From NCBI GenBank assembly GCA_013138975.1, contig WTBR01000158.1:1-38972 (forward strand): a stretch of 38,972 bases of DNA, given 5' to 3'. Source of the stretch: Bacteroidales bacterium (lineage in GTDB: Bacteria > Bacteroidota > Bacteroidia > Bacteroidales > UBA12077). The stretch's first letter is position 1. Each line of letters begins with the position of its first letter. The notes beneath the pieces were generated by a model, which saw only the letters and a program-made list of their open reading frames with translations, was not told the DNA's origin and made no database searches. Position numbers and translations under genes: made by a program. This document shows, in pieces, positions 1 through 8,366 of the stretch.

Positions 1-1
1 A

Positions 2-658
2 TGTAAATTTTGTGGTGTTAAAACGGGGAAGCCTTTGCCCGTTGATTGGGATGAGCCAAATCGTATAGCCGAATCTGTAAAACTGATGAGTGTTAAGCAT
101 TGCGTTATTACTTCGGTCGATCGTGATGATTTGGATGATGGGGGTGCGTCATTTTGGGCAGATACAATTAAAAAAATTAAAGTAATAAATCCTGAGACTA
201 CAATTGAAGCTTTAATTCCTGATTTTGACAATATTAAAGAAGATATCGAAAAAGTTATAGAAGCTAAACCTGAGGTGATTTCTCATAACCTGGAAACAGT
301 AGAGAGATTAACACCTGAAATAAGAAGTAGAGCTAAATATCAAACAAGTTTACAGGTAATAAAACAAATTGCTGATTCCGGCTTGGTTGCGAAATCAGGA
401 ATTATGTTAGGTCTTGGAGAAACCGAAGAGGAGATCATTCAAACAATGGATGATCTTTTGGCTGTTGGGTGTAAGGTAATGACTATAGGTCAATATTTAG
501 CTCCAACAAAAGATCATATGACTGTTATTGACTATATCACTCCTGAGAAATTTGAGGAATATCATAAAATAGGTATTGATAAGGGATTTCAGTTTGTGGA
601 AAGCAGTCCATTGGTAAGATCATCTTACAAAGCAGAAAATCACGTTTGTTCACATTAA
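2..658 (+). CDS. lipA: Lipoyl synthase LipA, 5'-truncated by the window edge
   Basis: LipA is a radical-SAM enzyme that inserts two sulfurs into protein-bound octanoyl groups to make lipoyl cofactors. The reading frame is open from base 2, and its first codons read C-K-F-C followed by GVKTGKP. These are the last two cysteines of the CxxxCxxC motif that binds the SAM iron-sulfur cluster. The first cysteine and the N-terminal auxiliary-cluster cysteines lie outside the window. SHNLETVERLTP and GIMLGLGET are typical LipA core motifs. The C-terminal VRSSYKAE matches the conserved RSSY segment whose serine ligates the auxiliary cluster. The TTG at 35 is internal and not a real start. lipB follows on the same strand, so the two probably form a lipoate synthesis operon. 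Confidence 0.95.
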   Translation, partial: CKFCGVKTGKPLPVDWDEPNRIAESVKLMSVKHCVITSVDRDDLDDGGASFWADTIKKIKVINPETTIEALIPDFDNIKEDIEKVIEAKPEVISHNLETVERLTPEIRSRAKYQTSLQVIKQIADSGLVAKSGIMLGLGETEEEIIQTMDDLLAVGCKVMTIGQYLAPTKDHMTVIDYITPEKFEEYHKIGIDKGFQFVESSPLVRSSYKAENHVCSH

Positions 659-673
659 CCAGTCATTGACTGG
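659..673. repeat. Small perfect palindrome between lipA and lipB
   Basis: CCAGTCA and TGACTGG flank a single T immediately after the lipA stop codon. No strong T-tract follows, so it is at best a weak terminator or an mRNA 3'-end stabiliser that separates lipA from lipB expression. Confidence 0.4.
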
Positions 674-747
674 ATTTAATATTGAGAGATATTGGTATCT
701 TGATTAAAAGCACAAGCAATTAATGTAGTTTAGCAAATTTTGTAAAG

Positions 748-1449
748 ATGAAAAATGTAAAATTCGAAGATTTAGGAATAATTGAATATAAGAATGCCTG
801 GGATTATCAGGAGGAATTTTTTGCTAAATATTTAAACATTAAAGCAGAAAATAGAGATCTGACCGAAGAAAATCAAACAGAAATTGAGGGGAATTTGCTA
901 TTCTGTGAACATCCACATGTATATACTTTAGGAAAAAGTGGAGAGCAAAATAATTTATTAATTAGTGATGAGTTTTTAAATAAGATTCAGGCTACATACG
1001 TTAAAACAAACCGTGGTGGAGATATTACTTATCATGGCCCGGGACAAATAGTTGGCTATCCAATTATCGATCTGGAACGATTTAATTTGCAGGTAAAACA
1101 ATATATTGCTAAATTAGAAGAATCAATAATTCTAATGCTAAAAGAATTTGGTATTGAGTCGGAACGTTTACAAGGAGCTACCGGAGTGTGGCTTGAAACA
1201 GAAACTAGTAGGGTTCGGAAAATTTGCGCAATAGGTGTTAAGGCAAGCAGATTCATTACAATGCATGGATTTGCTTTAAATGTAAACACCAATCTCGAAT
1301 ACTTTAATCATATTAACCCTTGCGGTTTTGTTAACAAGGGAGTAACATCAATGGAGAAGGAACTTGGTGAAAAACAGAATTACGAAAAAGTAAAAGATGT
1401 TTTAAAAGTAAAGATTGAACAAGTATTTGGGATGAACCTAAAAAAGTAA
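748..1449 (+). CDS. lipB: Octanoyl-[ACP]:protein octanoyltransferase LipB
   Basis: LipB moves the octanoyl group from acyl carrier protein to apo-lipoyl domains, giving the substrate of LipA encoded just upstream. The 233-residue product has the family motif RGGDITYHGPGQIVGYP. It also has the catalytic pair: Lys165 in GVKASRFITMHG and Cys192 in INPCGF. The length is normal for the family. An ATG start is used with no clear Shine-Dalgarno site, as is usual in Bacteroidota. The 89-bp gap from lipA holds a small palindrome. recJ begins 19 bp downstream. Confidence 0.96.
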   Translation: MKNVKFEDLGIIEYKNAWDYQEEFFAKYLNIKAENRDLTEENQTEIEGNLLFCEHPHVYTLGKSGEQNNLLISDEFLNKIQATYVKTNRGGDITYHGPGQIVGYPIIDLERFNLQVKQYIAKLEESIILMLKEFGIESERLQGATGVWLETETSRVRKICAIGVKASRFITMHGFALNVNTNLEYFNHINPCGFVNKGVTSMEKELGEKQNYEKVKDVLKVKIEQVFGMNLKK

Positions 1450-1468
1450 AAAAATATGAAAGTTATAT

Positions 1469-3217
1469 ATGGAAAAAAGATGGTTGCTAAAAAAACAAGG
1501 GAGCAAACAAGACAATGAAAAACTGGCGAATGAATTAAACATAGAACCTATACTAGCAAACCTCTTAACTCAAAGAGGTGTTAAAACATTTGATCAGGCT
1601 AAAGCATTCTTTCGACCTGAGTTGGGTGATTTGCATGATCCATTCTTAATGAAGGATATGGATTTAGCCGTTGTGCGTATTAGGGAAGCAATAATAAGAG
1701 GTGAGAATATATTAGTTTATGGTGACTATGATGTTGATGGAACCACATCGGTTGCATTGATGTATTCATTTCTCAAAGAATTTTACGATAATGTTGGATA
1801 TTATGTCCCTGATAGGTATAGTGAAGGATATGGTGTTTCATTTCAAGGAGTTGATTATGCCCACAAAAATTCTTATTCATTAGTTATTGCATTGGACTGT
1901 GGAATAAAAGCAAATGATAAAATTGATTATGCAAAGGAAAATGGAATAGATTTTATTGTTTGTGATCATCACTTTCCCGGTGCCGAAATTCCTGATGCAG
2001 TAGCGGTTTTAGACCCTAAGCGTCCCGACTGTAATTATCCTTTTGCAGACCTTTCTGGTTGTGGTGTTGGTTTTAAGCTTATTCAAGCTTACGCTCAAAA
2101 AAATGATATTGACTTTGAAAGATTAATTCCCTACTTAGATTTGGTAGTTGTAAGTATTGCATCAGATATAGTTTCCATTGTTGATGAAAATAGAATTCTT
2201 TCTCATTATGGATTAATACAACTAAATAAAGATCCACGAGAAGGTTTAAAATCAATTATTAGTCTTGCCGGTTTAACCGAAAAAGATATTGCAGTTGAAG
2301 ATATAGTATTTAAAATAGGACCAAGAATTAATGCAGCAGGAAGGATGGAGTCGGCTGATAAAGCAGTTGAATTGCTGTTGGCAGATAATGAACGAAGTGC
2401 AAAAATTGCAGCTAATAGCGTAAATTTCTTTAATGATGCAAGAAAAAATATTGATAGAACTATTACTCAAGATGCTTTAAGTGTATTGGCCGACGAGAAA
2501 GAGCTTAGTAATCGTAAATCTACAGTATTATATAATTCTAAATGGCATAAAGGTGTTGTTGGAATTGTAGCTTCTCGTTTGATTGAAACCCATTATCGTC
2601 CTACAATAGTATTAACAGCATCGAATGGTGTTGCTACAGGTTCAGCAAGGTCAGTAGTAGGGTTTGATATTTATCAGGCAATAGAAGCGTGTAGCGATTT
2701 GTTGGAAAATTTTGGCGGGCATATGTATGCCGCAGGCCTGACATTGAAAATTGAAAAAGTACCTGAATTTATTGAGCGATTCGAAAAAATTGTTTGTGAA
2801 ACGATTAAGGATGAACAGTTAATTCCTCAGGTAGAAATTGATGGCAGGCTTGATTTAAATCAAGTAAACGCTAAGTTTTATAGAATATTAAAGCAATTTC
2901 GGCCTTTTGGTCCTGGTAATATGGCACCTGTATTTGTTGCAAAAAATGTTGCTGATAATGGAGAAGGACGAATTGTTGGATTAACAAAAGAACATTTAAA
3001 GCTTTCGCTTATTCAAGAAACTGATCCTTTTAATAATTATTCTGCAATCGCTTTTCAACAGGCAAATTTATTTGAATACATTAATTCTGGAGATTTTTTT
3101 GATATTTGTTTTTCAATAGATGAAAATAATTATAGAGGAATAAAGAATTTACAATTAAACATTAAAGATATAAAGGTAAATGGCACAGTTGAAGAGGTTG
3201 AGAAATCTAGAATTTGA
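1469..3217 (+). CDS. recJ: Single-stranded-DNA-specific 5'-3' exonuclease RecJ
   Basis: RecJ degrades single-stranded DNA from 5' ends in recombination and mismatch or base-excision repair. The 582-residue length is typical of the family. The DHH phosphoesterase core is visible as YGDYDVDG (residues 85-91), DCGI near 145 and the CDHH motif at 165-168. The DHHA1 domain carries FGGHMYAAGL, with His418 in the GGH motif. A C-terminal OB-like domain follows (RPFGPGN and onward). The ATG at 1469 is chosen because MEKRWLL is a common RecJ N-terminus. An earlier ATG at 1456 is in another frame. The gene converges with the minus-strand propeller gene, and a palindrome lies between them. Confidence 0.96.
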   Translation: MEKRWLLKKQGSKQDNEKLANELNIEPILANLLTQRGVKTFDQAKAFFRPELGDLHDPFLMKDMDLAVVRIREAIIRGENILVYGDYDVDGTTSVALMYSFLKEFYDNVGYYVPDRYSEGYGVSFQGVDYAHKNSYSLVIALDCGIKANDKIDYAKENGIDFIVCDHHFPGAEIPDAVAVLDPKRPDCNYPFADLSGCGVGFKLIQAYAQKNDIDFERLIPYLDLVVVSIASDIVSIVDENRILSHYGLIQLNKDPREGLKSIISLAGLTEKDIAVEDIVFKIGPRINAAGRMESADKAVELLLADNERSAKIAANSVNFFNDARKNIDRTITQDALSVLADEKELSNRKSTVLYNSKWHKGVVGIVASRLIETHYRPTIVLTASNGVATGSARSVVGFDIYQAIEACSDLLENFGGHMYAAGLTLKIEKVPEFIERFEKIVCETIKDEQLIPQVEIDGRLDLNQVNAKFYRILKQFRPFGPGNMAPVFVAKNVADNGEGRIVGLTKEHLKLSLIQETDPFNNYSAIAFQQANLFEYINSGDFFDICFSIDENNYRGIKNLQLNIKDIKVNGTVEEVEKSRI

Positions 3218-3228
3218 TAAATAATATT

Positions 3229-3261
3229 AGATCTAACAGGTTTTCAAAACCTGTTAGATCT
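3229..3261. repeat. 33-bp perfect palindrome, copy 1
   Basis: Two 16-nt arms, AGATCTAACAGGTTTT and its exact reverse complement, flank one C. The element sits between the convergent recJ and propeller-lipoprotein genes, where it could end transcription from both sides. A second copy lies at 4666-4698 with paired A-to-G and T-to-C changes in the arms that keep the stem perfect. From memory, similar palindromes are scattered in Bacteroidota intergenic regions; I could not check this. Confidence 0.85.
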
Positions 3262-3268
3262 CTAATAA

Positions 3269-4534
3269 TTACTGGTATGCCTCAAAACAGTAATCATACA
3301 TATGCGTTAGGGCAATTACTTTTCCCTTATCACCACTTTCGCTGGGAATAACATATACAGCATTTGTTTTAAACCTGCCTTCACTGTCTTCCAGTTTTTT
3401 TGCATCGAGTCGCCAAACCGTTTCACCTGTTTCAATATCTACGGCATGGAACCTACTATCGCCACCACCCACAAAATAAACAATGCCATTAAGATACGAC
3501 ATACGGCTACAAGTTCCTGCTCCTTCACCTGTCCAAATAGTACCACCGGTTTCAGGATCTAAGCAATACAAAGTTAAATCCTCGTTATTGGCAATTATTT
3601 TATCATCTTCGATTATAAATCCCGAAAACATAAAATCCTGAGTAAATTGTCTTTTCCATACTTGTTCGCCGGTTGAAATGTTGTGACAAATCAACTCGTG
3701 ACCGATATTAGCATAAAACATATTATTATATATTACCGGTGGGGCAAGGCTTACTCCATTTAGGTTTGGTTCGTTCATTATTTTTCGCTCGTAAACCCAT
3801 TCATTGGTTTCTTCATTATATAAACCAAGGAAAGATTGGAAATTCCAAATTGAAGAGGAGGCAAGTTCTTGGTAAACAACAACAAGATGGTTTATGCCAT
3901 CAATTTCATAAGGAACTATTTCGGTTACATCGCACATTCTGTTTCCAATAGAATACTCAAATGAAAATTTAGGTTCCAGAAATTCTTCAATTTCTCCGGT
4001 TTGGATATCTCCTTTATGCCCTACTTTTATATTATAATCTGAATATTGATTTGTATTTCCAAAAGAGTAATATGTGTTATTTAACCCCGAAATTTTTGCA
4101 TGAAAAGAATTATCTCTTAATAATTTCCAATAAGTGGTTCCTGTCTTTAAATTTATACATAAGCTCCACCCCCCTTTTTGAAAAGTCAATAAATTATTAT
4201 ATATATAAGCATAAGAAATATCTATATAGTCAGTACTTAAGTCTTCAATATCATTCCATTGCCAAACAGTTTCTCCGTTATCTAAATTTATCATTGTAAA
4301 ATAACGCTTGCCATTTGCATCGGTCGTGGGTATAGCTATATTATTTTCATATTGTATAGGTGTTTTAAAATAGCTATTACTATGAAAAACATTATTTTCA
4401 TGTAAAGATTTTTTCCAATGGTACGACAATGAGACAAAAATTCCATCATCATCTTTTTGTATATTGTCTATTTCATCTTTATGACAAGCTCCAAAAGAGA
4501 TGATAATTAATAATATTACTATATTTCGTTTCAT
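3269..4534 (-). CDS. PQQ-like beta-propeller lipoprotein, paralogue 1
   Basis: This 421-residue protein has a lipoprotein signal ending FGAC (Cys17). The following residues, CHKDE, fit the Lys-acidic-acidic surface-export signal known for Bacteroidota lipoproteins, so surface display is likely. Several blades of the pyrrolo-quinoline quinone (PQQ)/BamB-like propeller are visible as repeats ending in Gly-x-x-x-Trp: NGETVWQW, TGTTYWK, TGEQVWK, TGGTIWTG and TGETVWRL. It is a close paralogue of the product of 4709-5977. The first ~105 and last ~135 residues are alike while the middle is divergent. A remnant hydrolase gene ends 9 bp upstream, copying the intact hydrolase-propeller arrangement. The ligand and function are unknown. 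An assembly factor, a lipase partner or an immunity-like protein are all possible. Confidence 0.85.
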   Translation of the reverse strand: MKRNIVILLIIISFGACHKDEIDNIQKDDDGIFVSLSYHWKKSLHENNVFHSNSYFKTPIQYENNIAIPTTDANGKRYFTMINLDNGETVWQWNDIEDLSTDYIDISYAYIYNNLLTFQKGGWSLCINLKTGTTYWKLLRDNSFHAKISGLNNTYYSFGNTNQYSDYNIKVGHKGDIQTGEIEEFLEPKFSFEYSIGNRMCDVTEIVPYEIDGINHLVVVYQELASSSIWNFQSFLGLYNEETNEWVYERKIMNEPNLNGVSLAPPVIYNNMFYANIGHELICHNISTGEQVWKRQFTQDFMFSGFIIEDDKIIANNEDLTLYCLDPETGGTIWTGEGAGTCSRMSYLNGIVYFVGGGDSRFHAVDIETGETVWRLDAKKLEDSEGRFKTNAVYVIPSESGDKGKVIALTHMYDYCFEAYQ

Positions 4535-4543
4535 AACTTAAAA

Positions 4544-4655
4544 CTACCTTTCGTCAGTACCAAAAATGTCAATTCTTTCCCATATCTCATTAAACCTTTG
4601 TCTGGTAATATCCCCTTGCGAGCTATTCGACATATTAGTTTTCCATATGGTTAGC
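4544..4655 (-). pseudogene. 3' remnant of a duplicated alpha/beta-hydrolase gene
   Basis: The reverse strand matches the last ~110 bp of the hydrolase gene at 5984-7264. It encodes ANHME, which includes the likely catalytic His. A 2-base deletion (missing GT) then breaks the frame. After the shift it continues NMSNSSQGDITR, then a diverged tail, and stops at 4544-4546. Homology begins at about 4655, and the next 10 bases lead into the palindrome that ends the neighbouring propeller gene. The rest of the hydrolase copy is gone. This shows that a hydrolase-propeller unit was duplicated and one hydrolase later lost. Confidence 0.88.
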
Positions 4656-4665
4656 ACTATTTATT

Positions 4666-4698
4666 AGGTCTAACAGGTTTTCAAAACCTGTTAGACCT
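4666..4698. repeat. 33-bp perfect palindrome, copy 2
   Basis: Arms AGGTCTAACAGGTTTT and the exact reverse complement flank a single C. It follows the stop codon of the propeller gene at 4709-5977, in the same place relative to the gene as copy 1 at 3229-3261. It differs from copy 1 by a compensated base pair. It probably acts as a terminator or 3'-end structure inside the operon. Confidence 0.85.
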
Positions 4699-4708
4699 CT
4701 AATAATAC

Positions 4709-5977
4709 TTACTGGTAAGCTTCAAAACAGTATGCATACATATGCGTTAGGGCAATTACTTTTCCCTTATTACCATTTTCGCCGGGAATAACATATACAG
4801 CATTTGTTTTAAACCTGCCTTCGCTGCCTTCAAGTTTTTTGGCATCGAGCCGCCAAACCGTTTCGCCTGTTTCAATATCTACAGCATGGAATCTGCTATC
4901 ACCACCACCCACAAAATAAACAATGCCATTAAGATATGACATCCTGCTGCAAGTTCCTGCTCCTTCGCCTGTCCATATATTATTTCCGGTTTCAGGGTCT
5001 AAGCAATACAAAGTTAAATCCTCGTTATTGGCAATTATTTTATCATCTTCTATTATGAATCCTGAGAATAGAAAGTCATTATTAAATTCCCTTCTCCATA
5101 ATTGTTCTCCTGTATATAAATCATGACAAACTAGGTTATTGCCAACTGATGCATACACTTTATTATCATAAATTTGTGGCCAATATACGCTAGTATTCCA
5201 CAAGGGGGGAGCCATTAGTTTGCGTTCATATACCCATTCTTGCGTTTGTGTATTATAAAGTCCTAAATAGGAATTTACAACCCATTCAGGTAAAGGTTCT
5301 GCATAAGTTATGGCTAATAAATTGCTATTTGATGGTGCTTTAATAATATTAGTTATGCCTCCAACCCATCCATTCTCCGTAATAGGACCAACATACTCAC
5401 AAGAATAATTTGCCCTTAAAAATTCAGTTAATTCTCCAGTTTGAATGTCTCCTTTATAAGCAATATGCTCATCATAACCATCTGTTCTAGTTATACTGGT
5501 GGTTGTAAAATAATTATTGTCAATATATTTTTGAATCCTTGGTTCGTATGATTTTTCTCGTTGTATTTTCCAGTGAGTAGTTCCTGTTTCTAAATTAATA
5601 CAAATACTCCAACCACCGCATTGGTATGTCAAGAGATTGTTATTTGTATAATTGTAAGAAATATCAATATAATCAGAGCTTATGCTTTCAATATCATTCC
5701 ATTGCCAAATAGTTTTTCCATTTTCTGAATTTATCATGGTCATATAACGTTTACCATCTGCATCCGTTGTTGGAATAGCTATATTATTTTCGTATTGTAT
5801 CGGAGTACTAAAATGGCTATTACTATGAAATACCTCGTCTTCATGGAGTGATTTTTTCCACTGGTATGGCAAAGAAATAAATATTCCATTATTATCGGTT
5901 TGTAATAATGGAATATCTTCCTTACTGCAACTAGTAAGGAAGAAAATGGTCAGTATAATTACTACATATAATTTCAT
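4709..5977 (-). CDS. PQQ-like beta-propeller lipoprotein, paralogue 2
   Basis: This 422-residue protein has a clean lipobox LTSC (Cys17). CSKEDIP follows, matching the Lys-acidic-acidic surface lipoprotein export signal of Bacteroidota. Propeller blades are marked by NGKTIWQW, TGTTHWK, TQEWVYER, TGEQLWR, TGNNIWTG and TGETVWRL. The last ~115 residues are almost identical to paralogue 1 (3269-4534), including FSGFIIEDDKIIANNEDL, but residues ~110-280 differ strongly. The start codon lies 6 bp after the stop of the hydrolase gene, so the two are probably translated together and work as a pair. The specific function is unknown. Confidence 0.86.
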   Translation of the reverse strand: MKLYVVIILTIFFLTSCSKEDIPLLQTDNNGIFISLPYQWKKSLHEDEVFHSNSHFSTPIQYENNIAIPTTDADGKRYMTMINSENGKTIWQWNDIESISSDYIDISYNYTNNNLLTYQCGGWSICINLETGTTHWKIQREKSYEPRIQKYIDNNYFTTTSITRTDGYDEHIAYKGDIQTGELTEFLRANYSCEYVGPITENGWVGGITNIIKAPSNSNLLAITYAEPLPEWVVNSYLGLYNTQTQEWVYERKLMAPPLWNTSVYWPQIYDNKVYASVGNNLVCHDLYTGEQLWRREFNNDFLFSGFIIEDDKIIANNEDLTLYCLDPETGNNIWTGEGAGTCSRMSYLNGIVYFVGGGDSRFHAVDIETGETVWRLDAKKLEGSEGRFKTNAVYVIPGENGNKGKVIALTHMYAYCFEAYQ

Positions 5978-5983
5978 ATTCTG

Positions 5984-7264
5984 TTAATCCCTTTTGTTAG
6001 TTCTGAAAAAATCACCAAGTTGTCTATCCCAAATTTGATCAAACCTAGTTCTGGTAATATCTCCTTGCGAGCTATTCGACATATTAGTTACTTCCATATG
6101 GTTAGCGCCAGTTACTTTATAAATATTACCTCCGGGTATTCCTTCTAATTTTTGTGTGTATTCGGGCAATAAGCCATCGCTTGGGTAGCTTACAGAAACT
6201 GTGCTCGTTGTAGTTACATAAACCCATTGCCATTCACACTCATCCGGTGGTGGGGCAATTTGTTTTGTTCCATCGTCAAATTCATTCCAAACATAAATAC
6301 ATCTGTAATCCCAATAAGAGTAAGTGTAATATTCTAAGCGTGTTGTTTTAATTAAACTATTCCATATAGATTCACTGTCATCTATCCAGTCATAACCTTT
6401 TTTCCATTGTGCTGCCCTATTAAAATATAACGCACTTAAGAATGGGTTCCAGGAGTTTGCTATTGCTTTGCCTATATTATAATCGTAATAGGCTTTATAA
6501 GCATTTCGTGCAGTATTAATGTCATCAACTAATTCTGTATCGTTTTCGCAGTCAGAATAAAATGAACTTGCAAGATGCCAATGTGAGGGGCTATCTTCTG
6601 CCGACCATATAGATATGCGAGGTGTACTGGTAGAGTAATTGTTAATTTCATTAATTTTAGTACTACTTACACTTAAATCTTCTAAGGCTTCAGAATAGCC
6701 TATTAAATCCTGAACAGGATCTAAATCAATTAACAAATTGCATAAAACATCGTTGGTGAGATTGCCGAGAATTACCCATGGAAGTGGCAATGCTTGGTTA
6801 AGAGGTCCGGCACTTAATTTGTTACAGGCATCTAAACTTACACTTTCAACACTTCCATTCTCAATAGAATTAGCAATTGCAGCTCCATAATTAGGAGAGT
6901 TTACAGTTATTATACCACCAAACATTTCGTTCCCACTTTCTTCCCTGTCAATATCTCGAATTATTAAGCCCCCCATACTATGACCTATTGCAATATTCTG
7001 CGAATTAGTTGCGTCACTGCCAAGTACATAATTAACAGAGGAAATTACCCTGGCTGAAGCGTTTTCTATGCCATGTCCTGTATAATATGATTTTCTATGT
7101 GCATCCATTTGCCTTTCTTGTGTAAAAATTGTTTCGTAGTGTTCCCACAAACCTTCATCTTCTCCTAGGCCATGCACCCAAACAACATTTCTGTCCTGAG
7201 CATTTAAATTAAACAAAGGAAAACTCAATAAGATTAATACTAAATAAATATATGTTTTTTTCAT
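5984..7264 (-). CDS. Secreted alpha/beta hydrolase, PGAP1/lipase-like
   Basis: The 426-residue product has a Sec signal peptide (residues 1-22, ending LNAQ). It then has the oxyanion-hole strand VVWVHGLGEDEGLW and the nucleophile elbow GHSMGG with Ser96. His389 in TGANHMEV is the likely catalytic histidine. This fold includes PGAP1-like esterases, lipases and phospholipases. The substrate cannot be read from sequence, though exported location suggests lipids or esters outside the cytoplasm. It lies in an operon between a lipoprotein gene (11-bp gap) and a propeller lipoprotein gene (6-bp gap). A truncated copy of its 3' end is at 4544-4655. No type IX C-terminal sorting domain is evident. Confidence 0.85.
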   Translation of the reverse strand: MKKTYIYLVLILLSFPLFNLNAQDRNVVWVHGLGEDEGLWEHYETIFTQERQMDAHRKSYYTGHGIENASARVISSVNYVLGSDATNSQNIAIGHSMGGLIIRDIDREESGNEMFGGIITVNSPNYGAAIANSIENGSVESVSLDACNKLSAGPLNQALPLPWVILGNLTNDVLCNLLIDLDPVQDLIGYSEALEDLSVSSTKINEINNYSTSTPRISIWSAEDSPSHWHLASSFYSDCENDTELVDDINTARNAYKAYYDYNIGKAIANSWNPFLSALYFNRAAQWKKGYDWIDDSESIWNSLIKTTRLEYYTYSYWDYRCIYVWNEFDDGTKQIAPPPDECEWQWVYVTTTSTVSVSYPSDGLLPEYTQKLEGIPGGNIYKVTGANHMEVTNMSNSSQGDITRTRFDQIWDRQLGDFFRTNKRD

Positions 7265-7275
7265 TTTTAGTCGAT

Positions 7276-8205
7276 TTAAATGTTAAGTTTAAATTTTATA
7301 TTATCAATTTTACTTAGCGATTCAACAGTTACATCATTGCCGGAAGGTAGTGTTTCTTTAACTTGTTGTTTTATTGCTGTTAAGAAGGGTTTTTCGGGTG
7401 GTCCATATCCAAAAAGAGTATTTGATAATAGTTCTCCTGATTCATTGTAAATGCGAGTACCCCCGGCTCTATTTAGTTTTTTATCAAGTAATACAACTAT
7501 TTCATCAGTTAATCCGGGTTCTAATTGTCCGGCCGACATACGTATTGTAATAAGTCGTTCATTTTCTTCCATAATTTGAGCACCATTTTGTTTGGCATTC
7601 TTAACATAATCCTCCATATTTTCTGTAAATCTGCCTCCTTGTAATTTAGCAATAGCCTGATTTAGTTTTTCTTCTGAATAACAACTGTCTTTTAATTCTA
7701 ATAATCTATTTGCTGTTTCTGAATTATCAGGTAATTCCATGTTAATAGAGTTCAAGAGTTCACCCGATTTACTATAAAAACTGGCGCGATTATTTTCAAT
7801 AATAGTTTTATACAATTGATTACTGTTATCTGGACCTGTTTTGTGGGAAATTTTTATTTCTTTTTGAGGTGTTAATTTTTCAATTGTCATTGCCATTTGC
7901 CCATTTTCGAAAAGCTTAATGCTGATTTTTTCTTTATTATTTTTAGGAGTCATGATCGCAATGTCTATATCTGAAAATTTTTCTTGGTCAGATATGTATT
8001 GGGTTGATGTTTCAATAACATAGCTTAATTCCAGAATTTCACAACCATTTTTAGCAGAGCTCTTTAATGAAGAAGATTCCGGTTCTAAGGCATTTTCATC
8101 ATTTAAAATTTCATGTTCTAACTCACACGTGGTAAAAAAAGTTGTAATTCCTAACAGAATTCCAATAAAGAGAATTTGTTTTAATTTAAATCGATGGTTT
8201 TTCAT
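7276..8205 (-). CDS. Putative lipoprotein of unknown function, first gene of the hydrolase operon
   Basis: I do not recognise the family of this 309-residue protein. It starts with a basic, hydrophobic signal that ends in FFTTC (Cys27), an imperfect lipobox that still suggests a lipoprotein. The mature part is polar, with an acidic serine-rich stretch just after the cysteine. It then looks like a beta-rich region followed by an alpha/beta region, with no recognised catalytic motif. It is the promoter-proximal gene of the operon that continues with the secreted hydrolase and the propeller lipoproteins. No clear TAnnTTTG promoter was found in the 161 bp upstream. Confidence 0.75.
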   Translation of the reverse strand: MKNHRFKLKQILFIGILLGITTFFTTCELEHEILNDENALEPESSSLKSSAKNGCEILELSYVIETSTQYISDQEKFSDIDIAIMTPKNNKEKISIKLFENGQMAMTIEKLTPQKEIKISHKTGPDNSNQLYKTIIENNRASFYSKSGELLNSINMELPDNSETANRLLELKDSCYSEEKLNQAIAKLQGGRFTENMEDYVKNAKQNGAQIMEENERLITIRMSAGQLEPGLTDEIVVLLDKKLNRAGGTRIYNESGELLSNTLFGYGPPEKPFLTAIKQQVKETLPSGNDVTVESLSKIDNIKFKLNI

Positions 8206-8366
8206 TTTTTTTAATAAATTTTAAGTTAATATATAAGGTCGCAAACAAAGTAATTTTTTTAACGAAATTAAATTTATAACTTAATTTTAAGAAATGATAG
8301 ATAAAATAAGAAATTTATTTTTTTCAACAAATTATGATTGATTTAATTAAAACCAATAACAGAAAA

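Noticed and set aside
1056..1292. Minus-strand open frame inside lipB
   Set aside because: It lies wholly within a strongly conserved gene on the other strand and shows no recognisable motif.
3229..4698. The two palindromes as ends of a transposable element around the first propeller gene
   Set aside because: Each palindrome sits in the same place after its own propeller gene, so tandem duplication explains them and no transposase is present.
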